A DNA stretch of 64,000 nucleotides from Lingula anatina (lineage: Eukaryota > Brachiopoda > Lingulata > Lingulida > Lingulidae). The stretch is taken from positions 133,720-197,719 of the forward strand of contig NW_019774659.1 of NCBI RefSeq assembly GCF_001039355.2, read 5' to 3'. The notes below the pieces were generated by a model. It worked only from the letters and a program-made list of their open reading frames with translations. It made no database searches and had not been told where the DNA came from. A program made the position numbers and the translations under genes. This document shows, one piece after another, positions 39,645 to 51,069 of the stretch. Each line of letters begins with the position of its first letter. Position 1 is the stretch's first letter.

Positions 39645-40364
39645 NNNNNNNNNNNNNNNNNNNNNNNNNNNNNNNNNNNNNNNNNNNNNNNNNNNNNNNN
39701 NNNNNNNNNNNNNNNNNNNNNNNNNNNNNNNNNNNNNNNNNNNNNNNNNNNNNNNNNNNNNNNNNNNNNNNNNNNNNNNNNNNNNNNNNNNNNNNNNNNN
39801 NNNNNNNNNNNNNNNNNNNNNNNNNNNNNNNNNNNNNNNNNNNNNNNNNNNNNNNNNNNNNNNNNNNNNNNNNNNNNNNNNNNNNNNNNNNNNNNNNNNN
39901 NNNNNNNNNNNNNNNNNNNNNNNNNNNNNNNNNNNNNNNNNNNNNNNNNNNNNNNNNNNNNNNNNNNNNNNNNNNNNNNNNNNNNNNNNNNNNNNNNNNN
40001 NNNNNNNNNNNNNNNNNNNNNNNNNNNNNNNNNNNNNNNNNNNNNNNNNNNNNNNNNNNNNNNNNNNNNNNNNNNNNNNNNNNNNNNNNNNNNNNNNNNN
40101 NNNNNNNNNNNNNNNNNNNNNNNNNNNNNNNNNNNNNNNNNNNNNNNNNNNNNNNNNNNNNNNNNNNNNNNNNNNNNNNNNNNNNNNNNNNNNNNNNNNN
40201 NNNNNNNNNNNNNNNNNNNNNNNNNNNNNNNNNNNNNNNNNNNNNNNNNNNNNNNNNNNNNNNNNNNNNNNNNNNNNNNNNNNNNNNNNNNNNNNNNNNN
40301 NNNNNNNNNNNNNNNNNNNNNNNNNNNNNNNNNNNNNNNNNNNNNNNNNNNNNNNNNNNNNNNN
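39645..40364. other. Assembly gap of 720 N
   Basis: Undetermined bases between a (TA)n tract and a 22-base T run. Sequence to the right (40390-40849) resumes as gene 5 3' flank, so the missing part is spacer of unknown true length. Confidence 0.95.
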
Positions 40365-40531
40365 TTTTTTTTTTTTTTTTTTTTTTGGCCGGTTGTGAGA
40401 TATATGCATTTTGAACAACCGATCACTGGTACAGAGAGTTAGTACACATACAGTATTGTATACGCAACAACTGCCTTAAACTTAATTTATCAATAAGCCA
40501 CGAACTAATGTTTCGATGCAAATATGTACAA

Positions 40532-40537
40532 TTTATT
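40532..40537 (-). terminator. Putative poly(A) signal of gene 5
   Basis: AATAAA on the minus strand about 310 nt after the stop, within GACAATAAATTG, which recurs at the same place in gene 7. Confidence 0.4.
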
Positions 40538-40849
40538 GTCTCTAAAGGGTATTTTTGTTAAATGCGTCAGTTTTCAAAATGGTGAAAAACCGACATTTTT
40601 AATTAATACATATCAAGTCAACAACAAGTTTGAGTACATTTAATAAAGTCTGTGTATGGTTCTCAGATATGCTATGTATTAACAAATTGCATTGTGTGTC
40701 ATTTAACGGGAAATTGCTTGACACTTCGATCTACTCCGTCTTACTATTTTCAGATTGCAATGTGTGTCATTCACCAGGAAATGGCTTGTCATTTGGGTTT
40801 CCCCACCGTCTTCCCCCCGTCTTCAGTGAAAACAAACGAGTGACATAAG

Positions 40850-43800
40850 TTACGGACACAGAAAACGGACTTCGTAATCTTTGCAAAATTCTCCACTTGG
40901 CTGGTCGCTGTTCTCGCAGACGAACCCTTCAGAGGACGTGCACTTCACTTTGATCACCTGACCCGTCTGATCCCACGGCTGATTGGTTCCTGTCACGCGA
41001 CACTGGATATCAATTGGTTCATGGCCGGAGCACTTGAAAAAATGAAAGATACCCGTTATGTTGCCATCTGAGTCTAGTACTCCAAAACAGTTTTTGCCAA
41101 TTACTCGTATATTCATTGCACGTTATGCGAGAAATTTAGACCAAAAATTCTCTAGCCCTTACCCATTGTTTCACATTAGCAACTAAGAGGCCTTGATGGC
41201 AATAATAGGTCGCGCCCATTATCATCAGAAGTCAAGGACACAAGAATTCCTTTAGCTAACAATGTCTCTTGTGCTGCTTTGAAACAATAAAAAAAAATTT
41301 GAAAAAACGTACGAGCGCACAATAGACAGGTCTGGAATAGTATACAGATGATGCCTATGTATGCAGTAATGGTAGGCATGGAAGTCCATGTGATAAGTAC
41401 ACAGACACATCGGCTCAGAAAGTTCCTTTTAAATACAGTGACGCATCTACAGTAAACAAGGACATGTGCTAAGATCCTCAGTTGAAAAAGGAGGCAATGA
41501 AAGTGCTATCAACATTTTAAAACTTGTTATAACACCTAATGTTACCATGAGGACGTCCTAAAAACAAGTCCCATTGTTTTCAGATACATTCACTGATTCC
41601 ATTGCTCATAGGTATTTGAAACAGTCGGAAATATGCCACTGTATAAATGGGTTGAACATGTTATTGTATAATAAATGTAAGACATATGAAGTCAAAAGAC
41701 CATAAACATATGACATCATAACTTGGAATTAATAGAAGAGTACGTGTTAGCTAGAATTAAAATTTAATTACCAATTCCTGTACCTACCGGATTAAAGCCC
41801 GTTGGTCCCACGTGCTCAGCGTCTCCGTTACCGCTGGGGTTGTCTCTGTCCATCCAGGGAGTCCATTTAGCGCATGCAGGACACGTGCCTGTAAGATATA
41901 CATACACACATATAAAAGGGAAATTTCTCCACGGCATTGTGAATGAGCAAGTACGTAGATACGGGGGGTCATGGACAAGAGAAAGATGGCATGGATCTGC
42001 AATGCATGGTTTGCTGATGCACTTCTTGTCACTTACGAAAGTGTCACACGACTTACCTATGTTTGGACATTTAAAATTCACCTCGTAGTCCTTGCAGGTC
42101 TTTCCGTTGACGTCGCTAGTACAGACCAAGCCATTCTCCCAGCTACAGTCGTGGTCGGTATTATACGTGTCTCCTGTTGCATAATAATGGTAGTGGGTGT
42201 CTCTGTCGCGACAACGGGCACACATTGGGAGACCACCAATGCATAGATTGACACTGTCATTAACCTGTTATATGAGAATCAAACTTAATGAATATTTTCA
42301 CCTATATTAACAGACATCGAACAAAAAACGTCATTTTTTCAACACAACACGCCAATTGGACTTTTAGGCATGAACTGAGTTGGCTAAATGCCAGGGGGGC
42401 AGTAAGCGGACACGAGGGGGCGAAGCCCCCAGGGGGGAGTGTCCCCCTCCCACGGTGTGGAACGTTTTAAAAAACTCTATGTATAATACTGCATTCTGGT
42501 GCATTTTAACTGTTATTTATTGCTCAATCAGAAGTCAGAAATTGTGGGTTCATTTTGCCATAAGTACAGTCATTTTTTCAACACAACACGCCAATTGGAC
42601 TTTTAGGCATGAACTGAGTTGGCTAAATGCCAGGGGGGCAGTAAGCGGACACGAGGGGGCGAAGCCCCCAGGGGGGAGTGTCCCCCTCCCATGGTGTGGA
42701 AAGTTTTAAAAAACTCTATGTATAATACTGCATTCTGGTGCATTTTAACTGTTATTTATTGCTCAATCAGAAGTCAGAAATTGTGGGTTCATTTTGCCAT
42801 AAGTACAGTCATTTTTTCAACACAACACGCCAATTGGACTTTTAGGCATGAACTGAGTTGGCTAAATGCCAGGGGGGCAGTAAGCGGACACGAGGGGGCG
42901 AAGCCCCCAGGGGGGAGTGTCCCCCTCCCATGGTGTGGAAAGTTTTAAAAAACTGTGTGTATAATACTGCATTCTGGTGCATTTTAACTGTTATTTATTG
43001 CTCAATCAGAAGTCAGAAATTGTGGGTTCATTTTGCCATAAGTACAGTCATTTTTTCAACACAACACGCCAATTGGACTTTTAGGCATGAACTGAGTTGG
43101 CTAAATGCCAGGGGGGCAGTAAGCGGACACGAGGGGGCGAAGCCCCCAGGGGGGAGTGTCCCCCTCCCATGGTGTGGAAAGTTTTAAAAAACTGTGTGTA
43201 TAATACTGCATTCTGGTGCATTTTAACTGTTATTTATTGCTCAATCAGAAGTCAGAAATTGTGGGTTCATTTTGCCATAAGTACAGTCATTTTTTCAACA
43301 CAACACGCCAATTGGACTTTTAGGCATGAACTGAGTTGGCTAAATGCCAGGGGGGCAGTAAGCGGACACGAGGGGGCGAAGCCCCCAGGGGGGAGTGTCC
43401 CCCTCCCATGGTGTGGAAAGTTTTAAAAAACTGTGTGTATAATACTGCATTCTGGTGCATTTTAACTGTTATTTATTGCTCAATCAGAAGTCAGAAATTG
43501 TGGGTTCATTTTGCCATAAGTACAGTCATTTTTTCAACACAACACGCCAATTGGACTTTTAGGCATGAACTGAGTTGGCTAAAAACAGTACACCTTTGTA
43601 AACAGATTGTTGAATGATTGTCTAGTGGCCATGAGTGCATTTTCTCACAGAATTGATACCAACTTTGCAATTATTATTTTTTTTACCTTTGCGATTTTTT
43701 TTTGCACCTCAAATCCCAGGGGGGAGCAGCTGCCCCCCCCCCCTGCCCCCCCCGGAGGCTACGGCCCTGAGCTACCACAACCTCATTCCCTGATGAAGTC

Positions 43801-46800
43801 TGACTGCAAGCAGACTAAATATTGGCTGGTAAGACCAGACAAATATAAGTATCTACAGACAAAAGAATCTTTACAAGTCTAGATTAAGTCTGTGAATGAA
43901 CCGAAGCCAAGCACAGAGACAGGTGACAAAAAAGCACATGATTCTTACCCTGAAAGCCTCAACGTTCTCCCAGTCACCGCTACCGCTTGGATTATCCCTA
44001 TCTAAGTAGTTTGTCCATGTGCCACCTGCATTGAAGAATGAAGAAAAATGTTATGACAATGAATGATGTCCATTTAACAAAATTCGTCATCCCTGCGATA
44101 AAAAGGAGATTAAGAAAACATAATGGTGCTGTAGTTCAAGGCGTTGTTGAAAAAGCAGAAGTTTCAAAACGAGTGAAATTTCTCGTAGTAATGAAGGTCA
44201 CACCTACTACAAACGTCATAACACTTACTTGTACTTGGGCATAAGTATCTTATCTCATAGTCTGCGCAGTTTCCGTCGGCTTGCTGGGAGTTGCGGCACA
44301 CCAAACCTTTAGTTGGTAAACAGTGGACCTCCAATATATCTGGAGCTGTCCCAGACCAGCGAGTGAACGTACTGGTTGACCCCTTCACGCGACACTCCGC
44401 CGCGATGGGTTTACATCCGCAACAGACGTAATCTAGTTTCTAAAATAAAGTGGCAGATCAATTTGACTTTTTACCTTTTAATTGACCACTCTATTGGCAG
44501 AGGTCCTCCACATTACCCCTTGCGAACGCTCTATCTCTTCCTCTCGTTTTCATTCTTGCAGTCTCATTTTGATATTGCTTTACATTTTTCGAACTCCAGT
44601 GTATTGATAGAACAATGATCTCACCCAACAAAGTTACATTCATACATTTATTTTAGCCTTTCCTCTAATACCCCCGTCACACTTATTCGGTATCAGCAGG
44701 AATGAAGAAGAATGAGCCTGAACGAAGAAATTTTAAAATTTGCACCTCGTTCGGGGAAAAATGTCAAATTGAACTTAATTATTGTAAGAGTACCTTTGGA
44801 ATACTCAGAATGCGCTTGAATAATGAGTGCACTTTCGACTGTATTAGCTCTCAAAAGCTGTCCGAATGTAGTTGGAAAAGTAGGAATATTTATAATGCTG
44901 TAAGAAGGCAGTAAGAATATTTAGAATATACTTTGAACGGCGCACTAGTGTAGCTCGATTGCTGGCAACATTAATATTTCAGCTCATCCGAGGCACATTC
45001 GAAACATTCTGGCGGGATATAAAATCCCCGTCACACTAGATGCGGAATGATTAAGAATGGCGTCTGAAATACAATTCTTTGTGCATTCCAGGTTATTCGA
45101 AGAGCATTCTAAAAACATTCTAAAAATTCTGAGTGCATTCCAAATATTTTTACCCATTCTTGTGGCCGGCTCGAATGTTTTTATCATGTCAAAAACTTTC
45201 GAAGTGCATTCCAAGAGGAAATTTATCGCAATATCCCTACAGTATTCCAACTACATTCGAGCTGCATTTGAGAGGTAATATACCTGGAATGTGCAAGAAT
45301 CATTCCAGGCGAGTTCGATGTGCATTCTTAGTATTCCACAGGCATTCTTACAAAGCCGTAAAATTTTATGATAATTTGAAATTCCCTCCCGAATATTCCG
45401 GCCTGATTCTTACTGATTTCGAATAAGTTTGACGGGGGCTTTAAGTCACTTGTCAGTTCGAATATTCCTCTAATATGATCAGAATGTTTCGAATGCTATC
45501 GGAATGCCGTGAGAATATTTAGAATGCAGTCATAGTGCAGTTAGAATACTGTTCAAATGCCATTCGATAAATTTCAACTTGATATGCACTTCGAAAGTTT
45601 TTGACATGACAAAAACATTCGGGATGCCACAAGAATGGGTAAAGATATTTAGAATGCACTCGGAATTTTTAGAATGCTCTTCGAATATCCAGGAGCGCAC
45701 AAAGAATTGTCTTTCCGACGGCATTCTTGCTCATTCCGCCTCTAGTGTGGCGGGGGCATAATCAAACGACTTACCAGTTAGGATTGACATTTTTCTCACC
45801 TTTTGTTCTGTAATATGTTCATGATCCCCGTAATCAGAAGGATTGTCTCGATCATACCAACCGGTCCAATAATGTCCTGAGAAAATAAAGACAGTTAGCA
45901 GTCACATTTATCTGCAGTAAGATATCTTGATATCTTGAGGGATTATTTCTACTTCCTAATTATACAAGTATAAATGTTCAAACCACTTTTTCATTTCTTC
46001 CCGAACGAAAATGACATGTTCCTATTGCAAGTTCTAGTAAAATAAAGTTCACTGGGAAAACAGTACATGCTGTATAGTATCCGAGATATAATCGCAGACA
46101 ATCTTCTAAGCCAACAACAAAAAAAACCTGTACCCTCCCTCAAGATTACTCTTAAGGCGCTTGATCTTCATGTATCTAAACAATGATTTTCCTGAAAGTT
46201 GTTTTCTTAAACACCAAGGTGTGTCATATCCAAAACCGATGACAACACTACGATAAGTAAATCGGTTTTTTATTATTTATTTTAAGGGTACAGTTGCAGT
46301 GGAAGCGAGGACCTTTGAATTTCACTTGTAACAGTGAAAGTTAATAATTAAGACAGTGTTCCCATACCTAGATCGATCTAACTGGATCGATCCATCTCCA
46401 AGGGGGTTCTCGGTAAATTGCTTTCAGCTTAAGTAGTGTAGATGTATGGCACGCCTACTGAAGCTGCTAAACGATAATTAATTACCCCCTAGAAGCTTGA
46501 ATAGGCGTGACAGACATCTAAGCCGCTTAAGTTTATTGCAATTTTGCGAGAATCCCCTTGGAGATAGATTGATCCAAAGTTAGTACGATAGGGTCTGGGA
46601 ATGGTCCCAAGAAATTCTTGAATGGTATTTAATAGTATGCTGTATATGTAGAGGTATAACGAGGCAATACATGGAAAATTGCTGGAATTTCCACATGTAC
46701 CAGGAATGTTCGTTTTGTTTGCTACATCATTCTATAACTTGCAGTATACTAGCTTGTATATAATGTTTGTTCGGGTGTAATGTCAACAAAACGCTGCCTC

Positions 46801-46859
46801 TTACCTTGGATAGACTTTAAAGTCAGAAAACACGAAAACACAAAGGGCATCAAATTCAT
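40850..46859 (-). CDS. Gene 5: secreted triple-WxxW-domain protein (303 aa), second subfamily
   Basis: Coding exons are 46805-46859, 45800-45876, 44229-44439, 43949-44025, 42057-42264, 41788-41888 and 40850-41032 (912 bp), with TAA at 40850-40852. The signal peptide begins M-N-L-M-P-F-V-F, shared with genes 6 and 7. Domain 1 has W-T-G-W and then S-D-Y-G-D-H-E; its second exon has K-L-D-Y-V-C-C-G-C, an extra cysteine replacing Gly, and P-I-A-A-E-C. Exon 5 gains a leading Val codon and exon 6 is two codons shorter, beginning G-T-C-P-A-C-A-K-W-T-P-W, so two linker cysteines of genes 1-4 are absent. Domain 2 has W-T-N-Y. This is the longest gene because a foldback complex sits in intron 2 and a 239 bp tandem array in intron 4. 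The frame is open throughout. Confidence 0.84.
42331..43583. repeat. 239 bp tandem array, five units plus a partial sixth
   Basis: Units start at 42331, 42570, 42809, 43048 and 43287, with a partial unit at 43526-43583. Each contains a short G/C palindromic segment (GGGGGCGAAGCCCCC, then GGGGGGAGTGTCCCCCTCC). Units 1-2 read CTCTATG and units 3-5 CTGTGTG at the same place, so the array grew by stepwise duplication. It lies in gene 5 intron 4. The repeated plus-strand open frames it produces are not genes. Confidence 0.95.
43700..43790. mobile_element. GC-rich transposon end fragment
   Basis: CCCAGGGGGGAGCAGCTGC followed by long C runs and GGAGGCTACGGCCCTGA resembles the terminal part of the TIR family seen whole at 58028-58195 (GACTACGGGCGTG end). 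Only one end is recognisable. Confidence 0.4.
44671..45762. mobile_element. Composite GAATGC-rich foldback element in gene 5 intron 2
   Basis: Four CCCCCGTCACACT-like termini are present: two forward (44671, 45026) and two reverse (ending about 45438 and 45762). The 45026 and 45762 ends pair over more than 200 bp; the 44671 and 45438 ends pair over about 35 bp. The interior is dense in GAATGC/GCATTC words and has no transposase. Genes 6 and 7 read CCTCTAATCAAACGAC or similar across the same intron position, so the whole block is one net insertion. Confidence 0.75.
46357..46603. mobile_element. Small foldback element (about 250 bp) in gene 5 5' UTR intron
   Basis: The two halves are imperfect inverted repeats of about 110 bp: TTCCCATACC...CATCTCCAAGGGGGTTCTCG at the left and its relative on the opposite strand at the right, including CTTAAG, TAGATGT and CACGCCTA words. 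No coding capacity. A related solo arm occurs at about 20350. Confidence 0.7.
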
Positions 46860-46867
46860 GTTATACC

Positions 46868-48426
46868 TGAAAGATGTAACAATATTTTACACTAGAAGGC
46901 CATTTACCATGACGGTTATCTATCACACTTATTCAGTGACTTTATTCTAACTTATAATTTATATTCCATGTAACCGTACGCTGGGGCGGTGGGGGGGGTG
47001 AATGCCCTTTGTGCGCTTTTGAAAAAAATAAAAATAATGGTCCAAATTGCTGTCATAGGTTATCATTCTTCAATGTACACCTTGTGCTCTCTGAAAAGGG
47101 AGTGGTCTGGAAAAAATCTACTCTAAAAAAATGATAAGAAGAATGGCCTCTAAGGAAATAAATCCTAACGTACGGAACCCTGTTAAGTACACACAGGCCT
47201 GGGCAGTTATGAAATAACAAAACTTGAATCGAGCTGCTTCCATTTTTTAAAGGGTGAAAAAAATACCCATTTAATGCTACTCTTCTCTTTTTAGAATCAT
47301 CATGTCTTTTCTTTAGTTACTCACAGTGACCCCTGTTTGCATACATTCATATGGGAACACGTGATCTGAATTTCAAAGACATCATTTACTCACGATTGCC
47401 GTTGGAACATAACAATATACTATTTATGAGGTCTTATCGAAACCAAAAATACAAATATGTAACCATCTTTTTGAGTTAAAAAGAAATAAACTTGTGCTGG
47501 CAATTTTATTTGTTTTTTATGCGTTTCATAGGCCATTGAAACATTTAATATAAAACAATTCACAGTTGCATGTTTTGAATAAACGACAACAAAAGCCAAA
47601 TATTTTTATTGACCTTTTGATGCTTATATTTAAAAATTGTTTTAAATAGCGTTAAGGCTGCTATTCCGTGCTCCTTCTTACACGCCACTGGATATCAATA
47701 GATGAATCCATTGCAAGACTATTATTTTGATTTCTTAAGCATGAGTGTACATCAAGGAAAACAAGGCACTGCGTTTGATTAATTAATTTACTGCTACTAC
47801 CTCTGCTTCTACTATTATTACTACCATCATTGATAATAATATAAATAATAATTAGTGATAGTACAAGTACGTTGGAAACAAGAGGAGGCGTGTTAATCTG
47901 TTAAACTGGTTACATTCAGCGAGAGTCCCCACGAAGTTGGATCGATCTAATTTCAATGGGAATGAGTCCTTAAAGTGTGACGAGTGTGGCATGATAATGC
48001 ATTGTCTTCCATGGCATTGGATAGCTGGTTTTGACTGATGACAACATGGAGAACAAAATTTGCATTCTTGATTGGTCATTTCAAATTAAGGTTGCTTTGC
48101 TTGTAGTGTGCAAGATAACCAGTTTGAACAGAAACAGTCCACAGCATTCAGGAAGACCATACAACACCATACATGTACACGTTTGTGGATATAACACTCA
48201 TAGTACATGTACGCCATTCAGTCATACAAGACAAAGCATTTTCACATCTCACACTAACGTTGTTCTGCCTACCTTCATGCTTACCTGCAATCGGCAATAA
48301 CTACAATAAAGTTATGGAAACTGATAAATATTTTGTTGATCTACAAACAACAATACCTGTACAAATGCCGGTTAAGAAAAAGGAAAATGCTTAAGATAGT
48401 TATAAATTGGAACACTTGCCCGTTAC
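46868..48426 (-). other. Gene 5 5' UTR intron remainder
   Basis: No gene seen. Matches the corresponding UTR introns of genes 6 and 7 in places, such as CACGTGATCTGAATTTCAAAGACATC and GGTCTTATC near 47360-47440. From genes 1-4 it differs in being more than 1 kb longer. Confidence 0.45.
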
Positions 48427-48495
48427 TTCTGCGGCGTGCCCACGTCGAGTTTTTGCTTGAATTAACAGCGTTTTCTGGATAACATCAAATTATAC
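48427..48495 (-). promoter_or_regulatory. Gene 5 candidate promoter and 5' non-coding exon
   Basis: Aligned to gene 7, the TATA region here reads GTATAATTTGATG (minus strand, about 48483-48495), two bases shorter than GTATATAAATTGATG. The non-coding exon would end at 48427 with GAA|GTAACG, a weaker donor than the GAG|GTAAGG of genes 6 and 7. The matching acceptor CTTTCAG lies next to the ATG, leaving a 1.6 kb UTR intron. Confidence 0.5.
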
Positions 48496-48499
48496 ACGT

Positions 48500-49423
48500 T
48501 CTTAATTGCGTAAAAGGGTGTCATATCGTCCTTACAACTGAAAAACACCTCGGGTTAATTTGAATTAGAAAGACATGATCTAATTCATAAGTACCTGCAA
48601 CCCTTCATCATAACGCAATTAATTTAATTTATAAGCTGATGTCGTTGCCAAACTTTTAAAGTAGGTTGAAAATGTTTATTTAATAGCTGTGGAAAAAGCA
48701 ACGTTCCCTGCTGGGGTCCAGTTTTCAATAAAAAGCAAAATCGTCTATCCATTCTTGCTTGACCGTCAGCCTGTTTAACTTGATGTCGTCCAGGGACAAA
48801 ACCTTTGGTCTGCCATGCAAATGACCAACTCTTGCAGCATATATATGTTTTCGAAATGTCTTTGGCAGATAAAACCGTTCTATTGTCAGTTATGCGTGGT
48901 ATTTAAAAAACTAAAAAAAAACTATATGATGTCATTGTTATTTGCAAACGAAAAATTAATCGACATGTTCGACAAATCACCGTCACTGAACTTTTGAATA
49001 GCGTGCAAGAATTTCCAGAATACTGCAGATTTTGACGATGTGACCAAATGTCGGGCAAGGGAAGGCAAAACCTGCAGACTCTTTATTTCTATTTAGAACA
49101 AACTCACTTATGATCGAAGCATAAATATATAAGCGATGAACTAATGCTTCAATGCAAAGCAGTACAATTTACCTGTATTGTCCTTAAATGGCACTATTGT
49201 TAAATGCGTCACCTTACAAAATGGTGAAGAACCGAAATTTTAAATCAATGCATAGCAATAGTCAGCAAAAAGTTTTACGTACATTTGATAAAGCAATTCT
49301 GTTTACATTTTTCAGATATACTATTTTCAGATTGCAATGTGTGTCATTCACCAGGAAATGGGCTTGTCATTTGGGTTTCCCCCGTCTTCAAGATGCTCAG
49401 TGAAAACATATGAGTGAGACAAG
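48500..49423. other. Short gene 5/gene 6 spacer
   Basis: About 0.9 kb. Upstream block related to 63400-64000, then gene 6 3' flank with sequence shared with 40500-40849 and 56210-56478. No gene seen. Confidence 0.5.
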
Positions 49424-50980
49424 TTACGGACACAGAAAACGGACTTCGTAATCTTTACAATATTGTCCACTCGGCTGGTCGCGGTTCTCGCAGACGAACC
49501 CTTCAGAGGGCGTGCACTTCACTTTGATCACCTGACCCGTCTGATCCCACGGCTGATTGGTTCCCCTCACGCGGCACTGGATATCAATTGGTTCATGGCC
49601 GGAGCACTTGAAAAAAATAAAGAAGACGTGTTCGCTACCATCTGAGTCAAGACCCACAATAGCATTTTTCTGTCCTTTTCTCGTATATTCGTTGAACGGT
49701 ATGCAAAAACTTTAGCCCAAAAAAATCCCTAGCCATTACCCATTTTTCTCAACTTTAATAAAATGAAAAAGGGGTGCATCAGCCACCAACAGGCCTTGAT
49801 GGCAATAATAGGTAGCATCCAATATAAAGCTTTGAAACAAAACGAAACGTATGTTCCCATATGGACACGCCCTAATGTATCTCACTTCCACTGACTTCAT
49901 TGTAGTGCTATAAAATTGTAGTAAATTTGCCACTGTATGAAGGGTTAAACATGTTATTGTGTAATAAATGCAAGGCATGAAGGCAACAATCTTTATTACG
50001 TGTTATCATAACATGGAATTAACTGAAAACAACGTGTAAGCCAGGATTATAATGTATATTTAGCAATTCTTTAACCTACCGGATTAAAGCCTGTTGGCCC
50101 CACGTGCTCAGCATCTCCGTTACCGCTGGGGTTGTCTCTGTCCATCCAGGGAGTCCACTTAGCGCATGCAGGACACGTGCCTGTGAGATATAGATTTTAA
50201 AGTAATACACAGAACTTCAACAAAATAGATACATACATGCATACATACTAATTATTACATGCACATTTAGTGTTACAGAAAAAAATGAAAAGCAAAACAC
50301 AAAAGGACATATTCACCCATTCATAAAGGCTACAATTACGTACAGAGCGCAGGAACAAGACTGACTACACGCTCAAACATACGAAGTTAACTAACTGTAA
50401 GAAATTTTACAGCATAGCGGCCATTTGCCTTCGGTGTGAATGAAAGCGTGTAAAGTGAGGTTATGTATCTGTTTATTTGTACGTTTTTTTCTCTGGCACA
50501 TAAACCCCCCAAAACATTACCCCACCCAACAGTAACACAAACAGACGTTTGCTTGCGCGCGCACTCACGCGGACACACAGACACACACGCACACATTAGT
50601 CTACAAGGAAATTTCTCCACGACATAGTGAAAGAGCAAACACGTACATATGGAAGGCCTCATGGACACGAGAAAGATGATATGGAACTCCAAAGCATGAA
50701 TTGCTGATACACTAGCTTCTCCTGGCCTCCTTTGACTACTTACCTACGTCTGGGCATTTAAACTTCACTTCGTAGTCCTTGCAGTATTTCCCGTTGACGT
50801 CTCTGGTACAGACCAAGCCATTCTCCCAGCTACAGTCGTGGTCGGTATTGTACGTGTCTCCAGTTGCATAGTAATGGTAGCGGGTGTCTCTATCGCGACA
50901 CCGGGCACACATTGGGCGACCACCATTGCATAGATTGACACCGTCATCAACCTGAAAAATGAGAACTATAATGAATATTA

Positions 50981-51069
<89 letters not shown>

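Noticed and set aside
39488-40426. Long open frames across 39488-40426
   Set aside because: They run through 720 undetermined bases and a TA microsatellite, so they carry no information.
42331-43583. CRISPR-like array
   Set aside because: Units are contiguous 239 bp tandem copies without unique spacers, in a eukaryotic intron.
42380-43617. Series of 109-codon plus-strand open frames with repeated M-A-K-C-Q-G-G-S-K
   Set aside because: They recur every 239 bp because of the tandem array; 239 is not a multiple of three, each frame overlaps the next unit, and there is no promoter or relative. They lie antisense inside a gene 5 intron.
43607-43882. 91-codon plus-strand frame with Pro-rich middle
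   Set aside because: The proline run comes from the C homopolymers of a transposon fragment; no family resemblance.
49607-49657. Upstream in-frame extension of exon 7 (G-L-D-S-D-G-...-F-F-K) in gene 6 and similar in gene 5
   Set aside because: In gene 7 the same stretch is out of frame with the cysteine-rich part, while the CAAG acceptor stays fixed. This indicates intron sequence with a pyrimidine tract of variable length.
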